Positions 7,276-15,497 of a DNA stretch of 64,000 nt are shown piece by piece. Positions within the stretch are counted from its first letter, which is position 1, and every line of letters begins with the position of its first letter. The translations under genes were made by a program, and so were the position numbers. The notes beneath the pieces are model-generated. The model ran no database searches. It was not told the origin of the DNA and saw only the letters and a list, made by a program, of their open reading frames with translations. The stretch comes from Rickettsiales bacterium. Its GTDB lineage: Bacteria; Pseudomonadota; Alphaproteobacteria; TMED127. Location: positions 3,312 to 67,311 of the forward strand of contig NZGH01000030.1 of the NCBI GenBank assembly GCA_002690875.1. Direction: 5' to 3'.

Positions 7276-8942
7276 TTACTAAAGAGATCAATTATCTTTG
7301 CAGGATCAAATTCTTTTTTTAAATTTTTTTTAAAAAAATCATTTATAACGTCCGGGTCAACAATAATAGACTTTTTTTCTTTCAAAATCTTTTTAAAGCC
7401 TTCATTAAAAATTTTCTGTTTTAACTCACTCAAATCATAAGAGACCTGAGGAGTTTCTGATGGTCCTATCATACTGATCCCAACAGCTGGTAAATCTTTA
7501 TATTTTGTTGTTTTAAAATATGCTTTGGAATCTAAAATAAGATGATCTTCTAATATATTAAACTTCCCGCTAGAATTTAATGTTAAATTTTTATGATATG
7601 CTTTTAACGGCTTTAAATAAAAGTAACCATTTTTGATGTCAAATTTTAGTGTAATCTTTTCAAACTTAGATTCCTTACCAAAATTTTTCTTATTAATTAT
7701 TTTAATTAAACTTGGAAAATCATTAATTTTATCTACAGTTTTTGCTATTTGAGCAAAATCCACACCACTCACTTTTATTTTTCCAGTTGTACAAGTTCCC
7801 TTTGAATCAATAGACTTAATTGTCTTTTCAAAATCATTGCTAGAATTACTTCCTTTATAAGTTATTGAACAATCAACCAGACCATCAAACAAATCAATTT
7901 TTGATAACCCAAAATATTCTTTAATTACTAGAAGTTTTTGAATTTTAGTTTTTCCAGAAAAATTATTATTTTTTAAAGAAAAATTTAAGTCTCCATATAT
8001 ACTTGCATCATTATAATTTGCTTTGAATTTTTTTATTTTTAAAATGTCGTTTAGAAGTTTCAAATCGAATTCGGTAGACTTTAAGAAAGCTTCATTTATT
8101 TTTAATTTATCAATTTTAAAATTTAGGTTAATCTCATTTCCAGTAACTGGAACGTTTACTAATCTCATGGTTGGAATAGAAAAAGAACTTAAATGCCCAA
8201 ATAAATTAGATATTTCGTTCACGTTAACAAAATTACTTCTACCCTGCCCATTAATTAAAAAATGTTTGCCAAAGAAATTTAACTTACCCCTGTATTGAAT
8301 AATATTTCTGTCACTAATTTTTTGCTGAATTATAAAATCAAAAAAGTTATCTTTTTCAACTAAATCAAAAATTACCTTGGAAGCTAACTTTGTAAACTCG
8401 AAGTCACCTTTAACCTTAAAAACTGACTCACTTTTAAATATCAAATTTACATTTTTTATAGAATAATCCGAAAAATTTATTAATCCTTGGCTAATTTTAA
8501 TAACACCAAAATTTTCAAGTTTTGACTTTAAATTTTTTATTAAACTATCATCTTCATTTTTTACAAAAAAAAGATTTTTAGATTTTGTAAATTTATTTGT
8601 TTTATTAAATTTTACAACTGGTGAGAAAACTTCAAGAGATTCAATTTCTGGTTTGAGGTTAATAATTGATGTCCATGTAGCTACCAAATTTATTTTATCT
8701 GCAATTATTTCAATATTACTTTTATCATCTAAATACTTAATTGAAAAAATTTTTAATGTTGGCTTTGGGAAAAAGTTTAAGCTTATGTTTTTATCAAATG
8801 AGAGGTTGATTTTAAAATCATTCTTAAGTCTATCCTCAACTAAAGATGCAATTTTTTGTTTATCGATAAAAAAAGGTAAAATAGCAATGAGAATTAAAAA
8901 GACTGTGAAAATAAAAAAAGAGAATTTTAAAAATCTAAGCAC
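7272..8942 (-). CDS. AsmA-like inner-membrane-anchored protein
   Basis: 556 aa. One N-terminal transmembrane helix (about residues 6-25) is followed by the AsmA start DKQKIASLVEDRLKNDFKIN and ISLNFFPKPTLKI, then a long beta-rich body with repeated short strands and an AsmA_2-like C-terminal part (FDGLVDCSITYKGSNS, GKFNILEDHLILDSKAYF). AsmA relatives are thought to bridge the periplasm and move phospholipid toward the outer membrane. The gene follows the SH3-domain gene by 2 bp on the minus strand and probably shares its transcript. Family-level call only. Confidence 0.75.
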   Translation of the reverse strand: MLRFLKFSFFIFTVFLILIAILPFFIDKQKIASLVEDRLKNDFKINLSFDKNISLNFFPKPTLKIFSIKYLDDKSNIEIIADKINLVATWTSIINLKPEIESLEVFSPVVKFNKTNKFTKSKNLFFVKNEDDSLIKNLKSKLENFGVIKISQGLINFSDYSIKNVNLIFKSESVFKVKGDFEFTKLASKVIFDLVEKDNFFDFIIQQKISDRNIIQYRGKLNFFGKHFLINGQGRSNFVNVNEISNLFGHLSSFSIPTMRLVNVPVTGNEINLNFKIDKLKINEAFLKSTEFDLKLLNDILKIKKFKANYNDASIYGDLNFSLKNNNFSGKTKIQKLLVIKEYFGLSKIDLFDGLVDCSITYKGSNSSNDFEKTIKSIDSKGTCTTGKIKVSGVDFAQIAKTVDKINDFPSLIKIINKKNFGKESKFEKITLKFDIKNGYFYLKPLKAYHKNLTLNSSGKFNILEDHLILDSKAYFKTTKYKDLPAVGISMIGPSETPQVSYDLSELKQKIFNEGFKKILKEKKSIIVDPDVINDFFKKNLKKEFDPAKIIDLFSN

Positions 8943-8944
8943 TG

Positions 8945-9526
8945 TTAATTAGATTTAAGATATCTTGGTCGATGAGGCCCTGACAAAATTATAAATTGTT
9001 CTTTATTGGATTCATTTCTAAACGATAAAAATGACGGAGATTGATTTTGATTTTTCCAGAGGTCATAAACTTGAAAAGCTTGATTTGCGTGCCTCTTGCC
9101 TTTAACCCATTCATTATCTGCAATAACTGCAGCCGCTGCCCCACCCAGATGTTTTACATCTAAAAAAGTATCAACTGAAATAGCTTCCTTTATAGAAGCA
9201 CTCATTTCTAAAACTCTCTGTTTAAAAATTTTAAATGATTGACCATAGTCTTTGCCATTCGTGGTTCCATCTGGTTTATCTCGGGATAGTTGATCTTTTC
9301 GAACCCAACCAACAAGTCCAGTTCTTTCATCAAGAACGTTTGACCACTCTTCTTTCTCATCCTTCAACACAAATTCTTTTCCAATCTCAATTGGATAAAT
9401 TATAGGAGAATTTTCTGATGGCTGAATAAACATGTTAGTTAATTCTTTAATTGAAAAAACTTTCTCACTAGCAGAGATTGAATTAAAAAAGAAAATTAGG
9501 GATAAAATTAAAGTTTTAATGTGCAT
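8945..9526 (-). CDS. Secreted SH3-domain protein
   Basis: 193 aa with a cleavable signal peptide (about residues 1-19, ending SISAS). Residues about 28-82 form a bacterial SH3 domain (FIQPSENSPIIYPIEIGKEF ... GWVRKDQLS). The C-terminal half (VDTFLDVKHLGGAAAAVIAD, KRHANQAFQVYDLW) is not recognised. Such domains commonly bind peptidoglycan. It is the first gene of a two-gene unit with the AsmA-like gene and is divergent from the amidase at 9566. Confidence 0.65.
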   Translation of the reverse strand: MHIKTLILSLIFFFNSISASEKVFSIKELTNMFIQPSENSPIIYPIEIGKEFVLKDEKEEWSNVLDERTGLVGWVRKDQLSRDKPDGTTNGKDYGQSFKIFKQRVLEMSASIKEAISVDTFLDVKHLGGAAAAVIADNEWVKGKRHANQAFQVYDLWKNQNQSPSFLSFRNESNKEQFIILSGPHRPRYLKSN

Positions 9527-9565
9527 AGTTTTTAAAATTGAATTATTATTTAAAAAGCAATAAAA

Positions 9566-10285
9566 ATGTTATGTCAACTAAATATATCACATAGATACAA
9601 ATCTCTAAATTTTGATTTAAGAAAAAAAAAAATATCTTTTTTAATTTTTCATTATACTGAAACCAAAGATTTAGCAAAAGCAGTAAAACTTTTGACTTGT
9701 AAAAAAAGAAGGGTTAGCTGTCACTACATAGTCGACACTAATGGAGAGGTTTACAACTTAGTAGATGAAGATAAAAGAGCCTGGCACGCTGGAACGTCTA
9801 TGTGGAAAAAGTCGAAAGATATGAATAGTAGATCAATTGGAATTGAAATTGTTTACCCAGGTGAACTTTCAGCAAAAAGTTATGATACTGAGCAAATAAG
9901 ATCAGTTATCAAACTAAGTCTATTTTTGAAAAAAAAATATAAGATTTTTGACCAAAATATTCTTGGACATAGTGACATTGCTCCAAATAGAAAAATTGAC
10001 CCCGGAATTTATTTTCCATGGGAATTTTTAGGCAAAAATTTAGTTGGTTTGTGGACGAAAAATAGACCTGATAATTCTAAATTAGATAAAGGAACCTTAA
10101 AGCTTTTTCTTAAAAACCTTAAAAAACTTGGTTATCCTTACTTAAAAATAAATAATACTTCTAATTATAATAAAGTTATAATCGAAAGTTTTCATCGTCA
10201 TCATTTACCCAATATGGTGAAATCAAAACCTAATCGTACAAGTCTTAATAAAACAATTGATCTACTTAAAAAAACCATTGACTAA
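9566..10285 (+). CDS. N-acetylmuramoyl-L-alanine amidase, Amidase_2 (AmpD/AmiD-like)
   Basis: 239 aa. It has the zinc amidase signature of the family: FHYTET with the first zinc His, VSCHYIVDTNGEVYNLV, RAWHAGTS, SIGIEIVYPG and GHSDIAPNRKIDPG with the second His and the Asp ligand. It should cleave the bond between MurNAc and L-Ala during murein recycling or remodelling. There is no signal peptide, so a cytoplasmic AmpD-like role is likely. The C-terminal about 70 residues (LKLFLKNLKKLGYPYLK...) resemble a peptidoglycan-binding module. rnpB follows directly. Confidence 0.85.
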   Translation: MLCQLNISHRYKSLNFDLRKKKISFLIFHYTETKDLAKAVKLLTCKKRRVSCHYIVDTNGEVYNLVDEDKRAWHAGTSMWKKSKDMNSRSIGIEIVYPGELSAKSYDTEQIRSVIKLSLFLKKKYKIFDQNILGHSDIAPNRKIDPGIYFPWEFLGKNLVGLWTKNRPDNSKLDKGTLKLFLKNLKKLGYPYLKINNTSNYNKVIIESFHRHHLPNMVKSKPNRTSLNKTIDLLKKTID

Positions 10286-10309
10286 TAAGAAAAAAAAAAT
10301 TCTTATGAT

Positions 10310-10670
10310 AATACTAGACGGTTATATGGTCACCTTTTAAAGGAGGAAAGTCCGGACTCACCAGAACACCAAAGCCGGTTAATAGCCGGCGGGGGAGACC
10401 CTAGGGAAAGTGCAACAGAAAAAAAACCGCCATAAATAATGGTAAGGGTGAAAAGGTAGGGTAAGAGCCTACCGCATTTATGGTAACATAAATGGCATTG
10501 TAAACCCCTTTGGGAGCAAGTCCAAAAAAGCTTAGTCTTTTGACAGGTGTGGTTCTGCATTAAGCATGGTAGGACGCTAGAGATTGCTGGTAACAGTTAT
10601 CCAAGATTAATGACCATAGCCTTCATAATTCATGAAGGGACAGAATCCGGCTTACAGACCGTCTAGTATT
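10310..10670 (+). ncRNA. rnpB: RNase P RNA (type A)
   Basis: Catalytic RNA that removes 5' leaders from pre-tRNA. The universal 5' core GGAGGAAAGTCCGGACT is at 10342-10358 and the 3' core ACAGAATCCGGCTTACAG at 10640-10657. The ends pair perfectly over 13 bp (AATACTAGACGGT, 10310-10322, with ACCGTCTAGTATT, 10658-10670), forming an extended P1 helix. An 11-nt T tract (10669-10679) follows, so P1 may double as the terminator stem. A possible -10 (TATGAT, 10304-10309) would start the RNA near 10316, so the exact 5' end is uncertain. Its place just upstream of mraZ is typical for alphaproteobacteria. Confidence 0.95.
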
Positions 10671-10682
10671 TTTTTTTTTGAC

Positions 10683-10711
10683 TTGATAAGTGTCATAAAA
10701 TACCATATTAT
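10683..10711 (+). promoter_or_regulatory. Sigma-70 promoter of mraZ and the dcw cluster
   Basis: TTGATA (10683-10688), a 17-bp spacer, then TATTAT (10706-10711), predicting a start near 10718 and a 21-nt leader before the mraZ ATG at 10739. The fit to the consensus spacing is good and it is in the right place. It overlaps MraZ-type repeats. Confidence 0.6.
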
Positions 10712-10725
10712 CCCATATAATCCCA
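10701..10725 (-). promoter_or_regulatory. MraZ operator: TGGGN repeats at 10-bp spacing
   Basis: On the minus strand the pentamers TGGGA (10725-10721), TGGGA (10715-10711) and a weaker TGGTA (10705-10701) lie exactly 10 bp apart, separated by 5-bp AT spacers. This is the layout described for the E. coli MraZ binding site (TGGGN repeats with 5-nt spacers). The middle repeat overlaps the -10 hexamer, which fits autorepression. Confidence 0.65.
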
Positions 10726-10738
10726 TATTAGGTGATTT

Positions 10739-11200
10739 ATGGCTTTATTTTTATCTACTATAATAAATAGAATGGATTCTAAATGTAGAGTCTCAGTGCC
10801 CTCAACTTTTAGAAATTCATTAAAAAATCAATCTTTCAAAGGAATTATTGCTTTTCCCTCTTATAATAACAAGTCAATTGATGCTTGTGGAATAGAAAGA
10901 ATGGAAAATATATCTAATAGTTTAGATAGTGAAAATTATTCTCGTGAAGAATTTGATATGATATCAATGTATTTTGGTGAAGCCGAACAATTACCTTTTG
11001 ATAAGGATGGGAGAGTAACTCTTCCGAAAAAACTCATTAATCATGCCGAAATTGACAAAAATGTAATGTTTGTCGGACTTGGTCCAACTTTTCAGTTGTG
11101 GAATCCTGAATCATATGAAAATAAAAAAATTAATATGATTAAAAATGCTCAGGAAAAAAAAATTAATCCTCGTCTAAGGCCTATACCAAAAGGAACGTAA
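10739..11200 (+). CDS. mraZ: Transcriptional regulator MraZ
   Basis: 153 aa, AbrB-like double-repeat DNA-binding protein. The two swapped-hairpin repeats each carry a DxKxRVxxP motif: MDSKCRVSVPSTFR (near residue 12) and FDKDGRVTLPKKL (near residue 89). Family members form ring multimers that repress the division/cell-wall operon, including their own promoter. It is the first gene after rnpB, with a modest GGTGA ribosome site, and is followed after 14 bp by ftsZ rather than by rsmH. Confidence 0.93.
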   Translation: MALFLSTIINRMDSKCRVSVPSTFRNSLKNQSFKGIIAFPSYNNKSIDACGIERMENISNSLDSENYSREEFDMISMYFGEAEQLPFDKDGRVTLPKKLINHAEIDKNVMFVGLGPTFQLWNPESYENKKINMIKNAQEKKINPRLRPIPKGT

Positions 11201-11201
11201 T

Positions 11202-11207
11202 AAGGAG
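11202..11207 (+). promoter_or_regulatory. Strong Shine-Dalgarno site of ftsZ
   Basis: AAGGAG, 7 nt before the ATG at 11215. Most genes in this window have weak or no visible ribosome site, so this one stands out and fits the high synthesis rate FtsZ needs. It also fixes the start at 11215 against the in-frame ATG codons 7 and 14. Confidence 0.7.
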
Positions 11208-11214
11208 AATAAAT

Positions 11215-12687
11215 ATGACACTTCATCTTCAAATGCCATCTCAAGTAAATAATATGTCACCACGAATCCTTGTTGTAGGAGTTGGTGGCGCTGGTGGTAA
11301 TATAATAAACAGTATGAAAGAATCAGGTGTTGAAGGAGTTGAATTCCTAAATGTCAACACAGATAGTCAACAATTAAAACATTCCAAGGTAGAAAAAACA
11401 CTTCAATTAGGACCTTCATGTACTAAGGGTTTAGGTGCTGGTGCTGACCCAGAGATGGGAAAAAAATCAGCCGATGAAGTTGCAGGTGAAATTGAAGATT
11501 ATCTAGAAGGTGCTCACATGGTCTTCCTAACAGCCGGAATGGGTGGTGGAACGGGAACTGGTGCAACTCCTGTTGTTGCAAGAATTGCAAAAGATTTAGG
11601 AATATTAACTGTTGGTGTTGTTACAAAACCCTTCGAAATGGAAGGTAAAAGAAAAATTAAAAGAGCAAAAGATGGTATTATGGAATTACAAAAATACGTA
11701 GATAATCTTATCGTGATACCAAATCAAAATATTTTTCATCTTGCAAAACCAGAAACCTCTTTTGTTGAATCATTACAATTTGCTGACAACGTTTTAATCG
11801 ATGGCGTAAAAAGCATTATAGATTTAATGGTTAACCCAGGAATAATGAATCATGATTTTGCTGATGTAAGAGCTATTATGAGTGAAACAGGAAAAGTTCA
11901 CTTGGGTACTGGGATTTCTGAGGGTGAAAATAGAGTAATGGAAGCTACTGAAATGGCGATATCAAACCCACTTTTAGAAAACAACAGTATGAAAGGTGCA
12001 AAAGGTGTACTTATAAACGTTACATGCAGTGATGACACATCTTTACATGACATAGACTTAGCAATTAACAGAGTTCAAGAAGAATCAGATGACGAGGCAA
12101 ACATAATTTGGGGAGTACAAAAAGACGAAAGTTTTAGCGGGAAATTCAAAATTTCTGTAATTTCAACTGGAATTGATTGTGAAAATTACTACAAAAATAT
12201 TGTTGAAGAATCCAATGTAACTAATTTAAGAAATAAAGAGGATTCTTTAGAAAAAAAAATAGATGATAAAGATGAAAAAAATTCTTTTTTACAGAACAGA
12301 GAAACAATACAAACTAGTTTCTTCGTAGACCTTCAGGATACATCAAAGAAAGTAAAAGAAAATGATCTTAAAATTGAAAAAAAATCCGGAAATATTCCTA
12401 GCGAAAAAAGATCAATTTTCTCAAAAATTTTTGGATTAAAACATAATGTTAAAAACGAAAGCAATATAGATAAAGATGAACAAAATATAACAAACTTCGA
12501 CAATAACTCAGAAAATAATGAAAATGATTCATTACAAAATCTATCAAATGAGAGCATTCAAGAAATTAAATCTGAGTTTGAAATGATTGATGATTTCAGT
12601 GAGTATGATAAACAATCAGAGTCACAAAATAGCAAAGAAGATGACCTATTACAAATACCGGCATTCTTGAGAAGACAAGCTAACTGA
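11215..12687 (+). CDS. ftsZ: Cell division GTPase FtsZ
   Basis: 490 aa tubulin-like GTPase that builds the Z ring at mid-cell. Visible are the GTP-binding strand [17 protein letters not shown] (18-34), the tubulin signature GGGTGTG (110-116), [16 protein letters not shown] with the T7 loop (about 206-221), a long unstructured acidic linker (about residues 335-470) and the C-terminal peptide [13 protein letters not shown], which binds FtsA and other partners and has the alphaproteobacterial form. The gene lies between mraZ and rsmH; in most proteobacteria it follows ftsA, where lpxC follows directly here. Identity is certain; the position is what is odd. Confidence 0.98.
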   Translation: MTLHLQMPSQVNNMSPRILVVGVGGAGGNIINSMKESGVEGVEFLNVNTDSQQLKHSKVEKTLQLGPSCTKGLGAGADPEMGKKSADEVAGEIEDYLEGAHMVFLTAGMGGGTGTGATPVVARIAKDLGILTVGVVTKPFEMEGKRKIKRAKDGIMELQKYVDNLIVIPNQNIFHLAKPETSFVESLQFADNVLIDGVKSIIDLMVNPGIMNHDFADVRAIMSETGKVHLGTGISEGENRVMEATEMAISNPLLENNSMKGAKGVLINVTCSDDTSLHDIDLAINRVQEESDDEANIIWGVQKDESFSGKFKISVISTGIDCENYYKNIVEESNVTNLRNKEDSLEKKIDDKDEKNSFLQNRETIQTSFFVDLQDTSKKVKENDLKIEKKSGNIPSEKRSIFSKIFGLKHNVKNESNIDKDEQNITNFDNNSENNENDSLQNLSNESIQEIKSEFEMIDDFSEYDKQSESQNSKEDDLLQIPAFLRRQAN

Positions 12688-12689
12688 AA

Positions 12690-13566
12690 ATGTATTCAAA
12701 ACTAAAACATCATCCTGTAATGGTTGATGAAATTTTATCTTATTTAGCTCCAGAAAAATTTAAAACTTACGTTGACTGTACATTTGGTCAGGGTGGATAT
12801 AGTAAAAAAATATTAGAAAATGCCAATTGTAATATAGTTGCTATCGATAGAGATAAAGATGCAATAAAATATGCTGAACTGCTAAAAAAAAAAATACCCA
12901 AAAAACTTTTTTTTTAGTATCAATAATTTTAGTAGGCTAGATTATATTTTAAAAAAAAATGATATTAAAAAGGTTGATGGGTTAATTTTTGATTTAGGTA
13001 TATCTAATACTCAACTAAATAATCCTTCTCGAGGTTTTTCATTCTCGAATAACGGACCACTTGATATGAGAATGGATATTGAGAATTTGGATTTGACTGC
13101 AAAAAGAATTATTAATGAATTTGATCAGCATAATTTAAGCGATATTTTCTATTATTATGGTGAAGAAAAAAATTCGAGACAAATTGCAAAGAAAATTATC
13201 GAATATAGAAGAAAAAAAATAATTTCTTCTACATTTGAATTAGTTGAATTAATAAAAAAGGTAAATAATTATAAAAAAAAACACCCTGCTACAAGAGTTT
13301 TTCAGGCATTAAGAATATATATAAATGATGAATTAAATGAATTAGATTTAACTTTAAAAAAAAGTCTTCTTTTTTTAAAAAAGAATGGGAAAATTATAAC
13401 TGTAGCTTTCCACTCATTAGAAGATAAAGTAATAAAAAATTTTTTTGTAAAGAATAAATCTTTTTTAAACATTTTAACAAAAAAACCTGTAACCCCGGAT
13501 GAAAGAGAAAAAAGGACTAACCCAAGATCTCGATCAGCAAAGTTAAGAGTAGCAGAAATTTTATGA
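12690..13566 (+). CDS. rsmH: 16S rRNA m4C1402 methyltransferase RsmH (MraW), frameshifted in an A11 tract
   Basis: Methylates N4 of C1402 in 16S rRNA using SAM. The N-terminal part (HHPVMVDEIL, CTFGQGGYSKKIL, VAIDRDKDA) reads from ATG 12690 but stops at 12915-12917. The remainder (GLIFDLGISNTQLNN, GFSFSNNGPLDMRMD, HPATRVFQALRIYIN, AFHSLED, NPRSRSAKLR) is open one frame over from about 12886. The join lies in eleven As (12884-12894). Removing one A gives ELLKKKYPKNFFFSINNFS, matching the family pattern YPxRFxF...NFS, and a 291-aa protein of normal length. Either the extra base is an assembly error, or the gene depends on slippage, or it is broken. It overlaps ftsL (ATGA). Confidence 0.9.
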
Positions 13567-13818
13567 AATTATTTTTTTTTTTCAAACCTAATTATTTTAA
13601 TAATTATAAGTGTTGCAATTAAATTAACTGTGATTAACCAAGATAATGAAGTAAAAATTCTCACACAAAAAATAACTAAAATTAAAAAAGAAATAGAAAA
13701 ACTTGAAGTAGATTTTGCTTATATTTCAAGTCCCAAAAAATTAAAAGAAATTAATGATAAAGAATTTAAATTAAATCCTATTCAACAAGAAGATTGGATT
13801 ATTTTAGAAAATAAATAA
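13563..13818 (+). CDS. ftsL: Cell division protein FtsL, frameshifted in a T11 tract
   Basis: From ATG 13563 (ATGA overlap with rsmH) the frame runs into eleven Ts (13572-13582) and then soon stops. If one T is dropped the product is 84 aa: MKLFFF, a transmembrane helix SNLIILIIISVAIKLTV, then a coiled coil (VKILTQKITKIKKEIEKLE) and the family-like end NPIQQEDWIIL. This is the expected size and topology of FtsL, the bitopic partner of FtsQ/FtsB in the divisome, and it sits exactly between rsmH and ftsI. Without the correction only a soluble 62-aa part (from 13630) is open. Its stop overlaps the ftsI ATG (TAATG). Confidence 0.8.
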
Positions 13819-15497
13819 TGCAACCAACAGATAAATATACTTATGAAAACGTAGTTCCATCAAAGAACAAAAACTTTTCTACAAATTTAAATTTTAACGA
13901 TAAGAATGATTTATTTGAGTTACATAAAAAAAAAAGCCTAATTGAACATACAAAGAAAATTAATACGTATACTCTAACTATTGTTTTATTTTTTTTTTCT
14001 ATGATAATTTTTAATCTTCAAAAAATTTTTTTTGTTGGTAATGAAAATTTCAATTCTTTTTCAAAATCAATAAAGAAAGAAAGAGGTAAGATTTTTGATA
14101 GAAATGGTGAATTAATTGCCACTAATATTGACACGAAAGATTTTTATATAGATACAAAAAAAATTTTAAATAAAATGGAATTAAAAAAAGAGCTTAAAAA
14201 AATTTTTCCTAATAAAAAAGAAAACTACTTTGATAATATTTTTTCAAAAAAACAATACATTAAAATAAAACCATACATAACAATTCATGAAGAAAACCAA
14301 TTAAAGAAAATTGGAGATCCAAGTATAAATTTTCACAAATCTAGCAAAAGAATTTACTTACAACATAACCTTTTTTCTCATCTTACTGGTTTTAAATCCT
14401 CAGAACTAAAGAGTAAAATTGAAAGAAACTTAGACGAACATTTAAAAAAAGGAACTGATATATCCCTTACTTTAGATTTAAGAGTTCAACATAAAGTTCA
14501 TCAGGAATTGTCTAGTAGTCTAAAACTTTATAACGCAAATTCTGCAGTAGCGATTATAATGAATGTTAACAATGGTGAAATCATTTCATTAGTCTCTCTT
14601 CCAGACTTTAACCCCAATCATCCAGAAGATATCAAGGCTTTTAGTGAGAATAACCTGGCTTTTGAAGCAAGGTATGAAATGGGGTCCACACTTAAGATTT
14701 TTAATGCGGCATTAGTATATGAAAATAATTCAAAGCACGAAAAGAAAAAGTTTTCTATAAAAGATGGCTACCAGATCACACCAGACAAGTTGATCATAGA
14801 CGAGCACATAAAAAAAGATGAACTCAACTTTAAGGAAATTTTTACACAATCATCAAATGTAGGAAGTATCAATATAGTTGAAGACTTAGGAATTAAAAAA
14901 CAAAAAGAATTATTTGAAAAGTTGAATATTAACAATCAGATTTCCCTCTATGGTCTTAACGTTGTAAAAAATAAATTACCTAAAAATTGGGATTCACAGG
15001 CTTCGAAATTTATTAGTTATGGTTATGGAATGTCAATCTCACCAATAAGCCTTGTCACATCCTATGCAGCTTTAGTAAATGGAGGCTACAAAATTAAACC
15101 CAAAGTAAATTTGAACGAAATTTACTCAAAAGAAAAAGTTTTAAAAGATCTTACTTCAAAAAAAATCAACTACTTACTTAGCGAAGTTGTAAAAAATGGT
15201 ACAGGTCAAAAAGCAAACGTTAATGGAATAAAAGTTGGAGGAAAAACAGGAACCTCAAAAAAACTTGAAAACGGCAAATATTCTGAGAAAAAAGTAATTA
15301 CCTCTTTTATAGGAGCATTTCCTATAGATCAGCCAAAGTATATAGCTTTTATTCTTTTTGATGAGCCAAGAAGGAACAAAAGTGAATCATTAGAAAGCTT
15401 TGGAGGAAATACAGCTGCACCCACTTTTTCAAGAATTTTAAAAAAGATTTCACCAATCTTAAATAGAAATAATTATATAAAAATGAATTTAGAATGA
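13818..15497 (+). CDS. ftsI: Septal peptidoglycan transpeptidase FtsI (PBP3)
   Basis: 559 aa. An N-terminal cytoplasmic stretch and one membrane helix (about residues 52-70, YTLTIVLFFFSMIIF) precede a PBP dimerisation domain (RGKIFDRNGELIATN). The transpeptidase domain carries the three active-site motifs in order: STLK (near 288), SSN (near 343) and KTGTS (near 474). It cross-links septal murein together with FtsW. It lies between ftsL and murE, overlapping murE by 4 bp. Confidence 0.95.
   Translation: MQPTDKYTYENVVPSKNKNFSTNLNFNDKNDLFELHKKKSLIEHTKKINTYTLTIVLFFFSMIIFNLQKIFFVGNENFNSFSKSIKKERGKIFDRNGELIATNIDTKDFYIDTKKILNKMELKKELKKIFPNKKENYFDNIFSKKQYIKIKPYITIHEENQLKKIGDPSINFHKSSKRIYLQHNLFSHLTGFKSSELKSKIERNLDEHLKKGTDISLTLDLRVQHKVHQELSSSLKLYNANSAVAIIMNVNNGEIISLVSLPDFNPNHPEDIKAFSENNLAFEARYEMGSTLKIFNAALVYENNSKHEKKKFSIKDGYQITPDKLIIDEHIKKDELNFKEIFTQSSNVGSINIVEDLGIKKQKELFEKLNINNQISLYGLNVVKNKLPKNWDSQASKFISYGYGMSISPISLVTSYAALVNGGYKIKPKVNLNEIYSKEKVLKDLTSKKINYLLSEVVKNGTGQKANVNGIKVGGKTGTSKKLENGKYSEKKVITSFIGAFPIDQPKYIAFILFDEPRRNKSESLESFGGNTAAPTFSRILKKISPILNRNNYIKMNLE

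Noticed and set aside
10330..10560. A 76-codon open frame on the minus strand
   Set aside because: It lies entirely antisense to RNase P RNA, whose conserved cores and P1 pairing are clear; the translated Cys-rich product has no family.
12907..12915. T9 tract as the site of the rsmH frame break
   Set aside because: The +1 frame is already open from 12886 and its translation before the T tract (KKKYPKNFFF) fits the RsmH family better, so the A11 tract is the likelier site.
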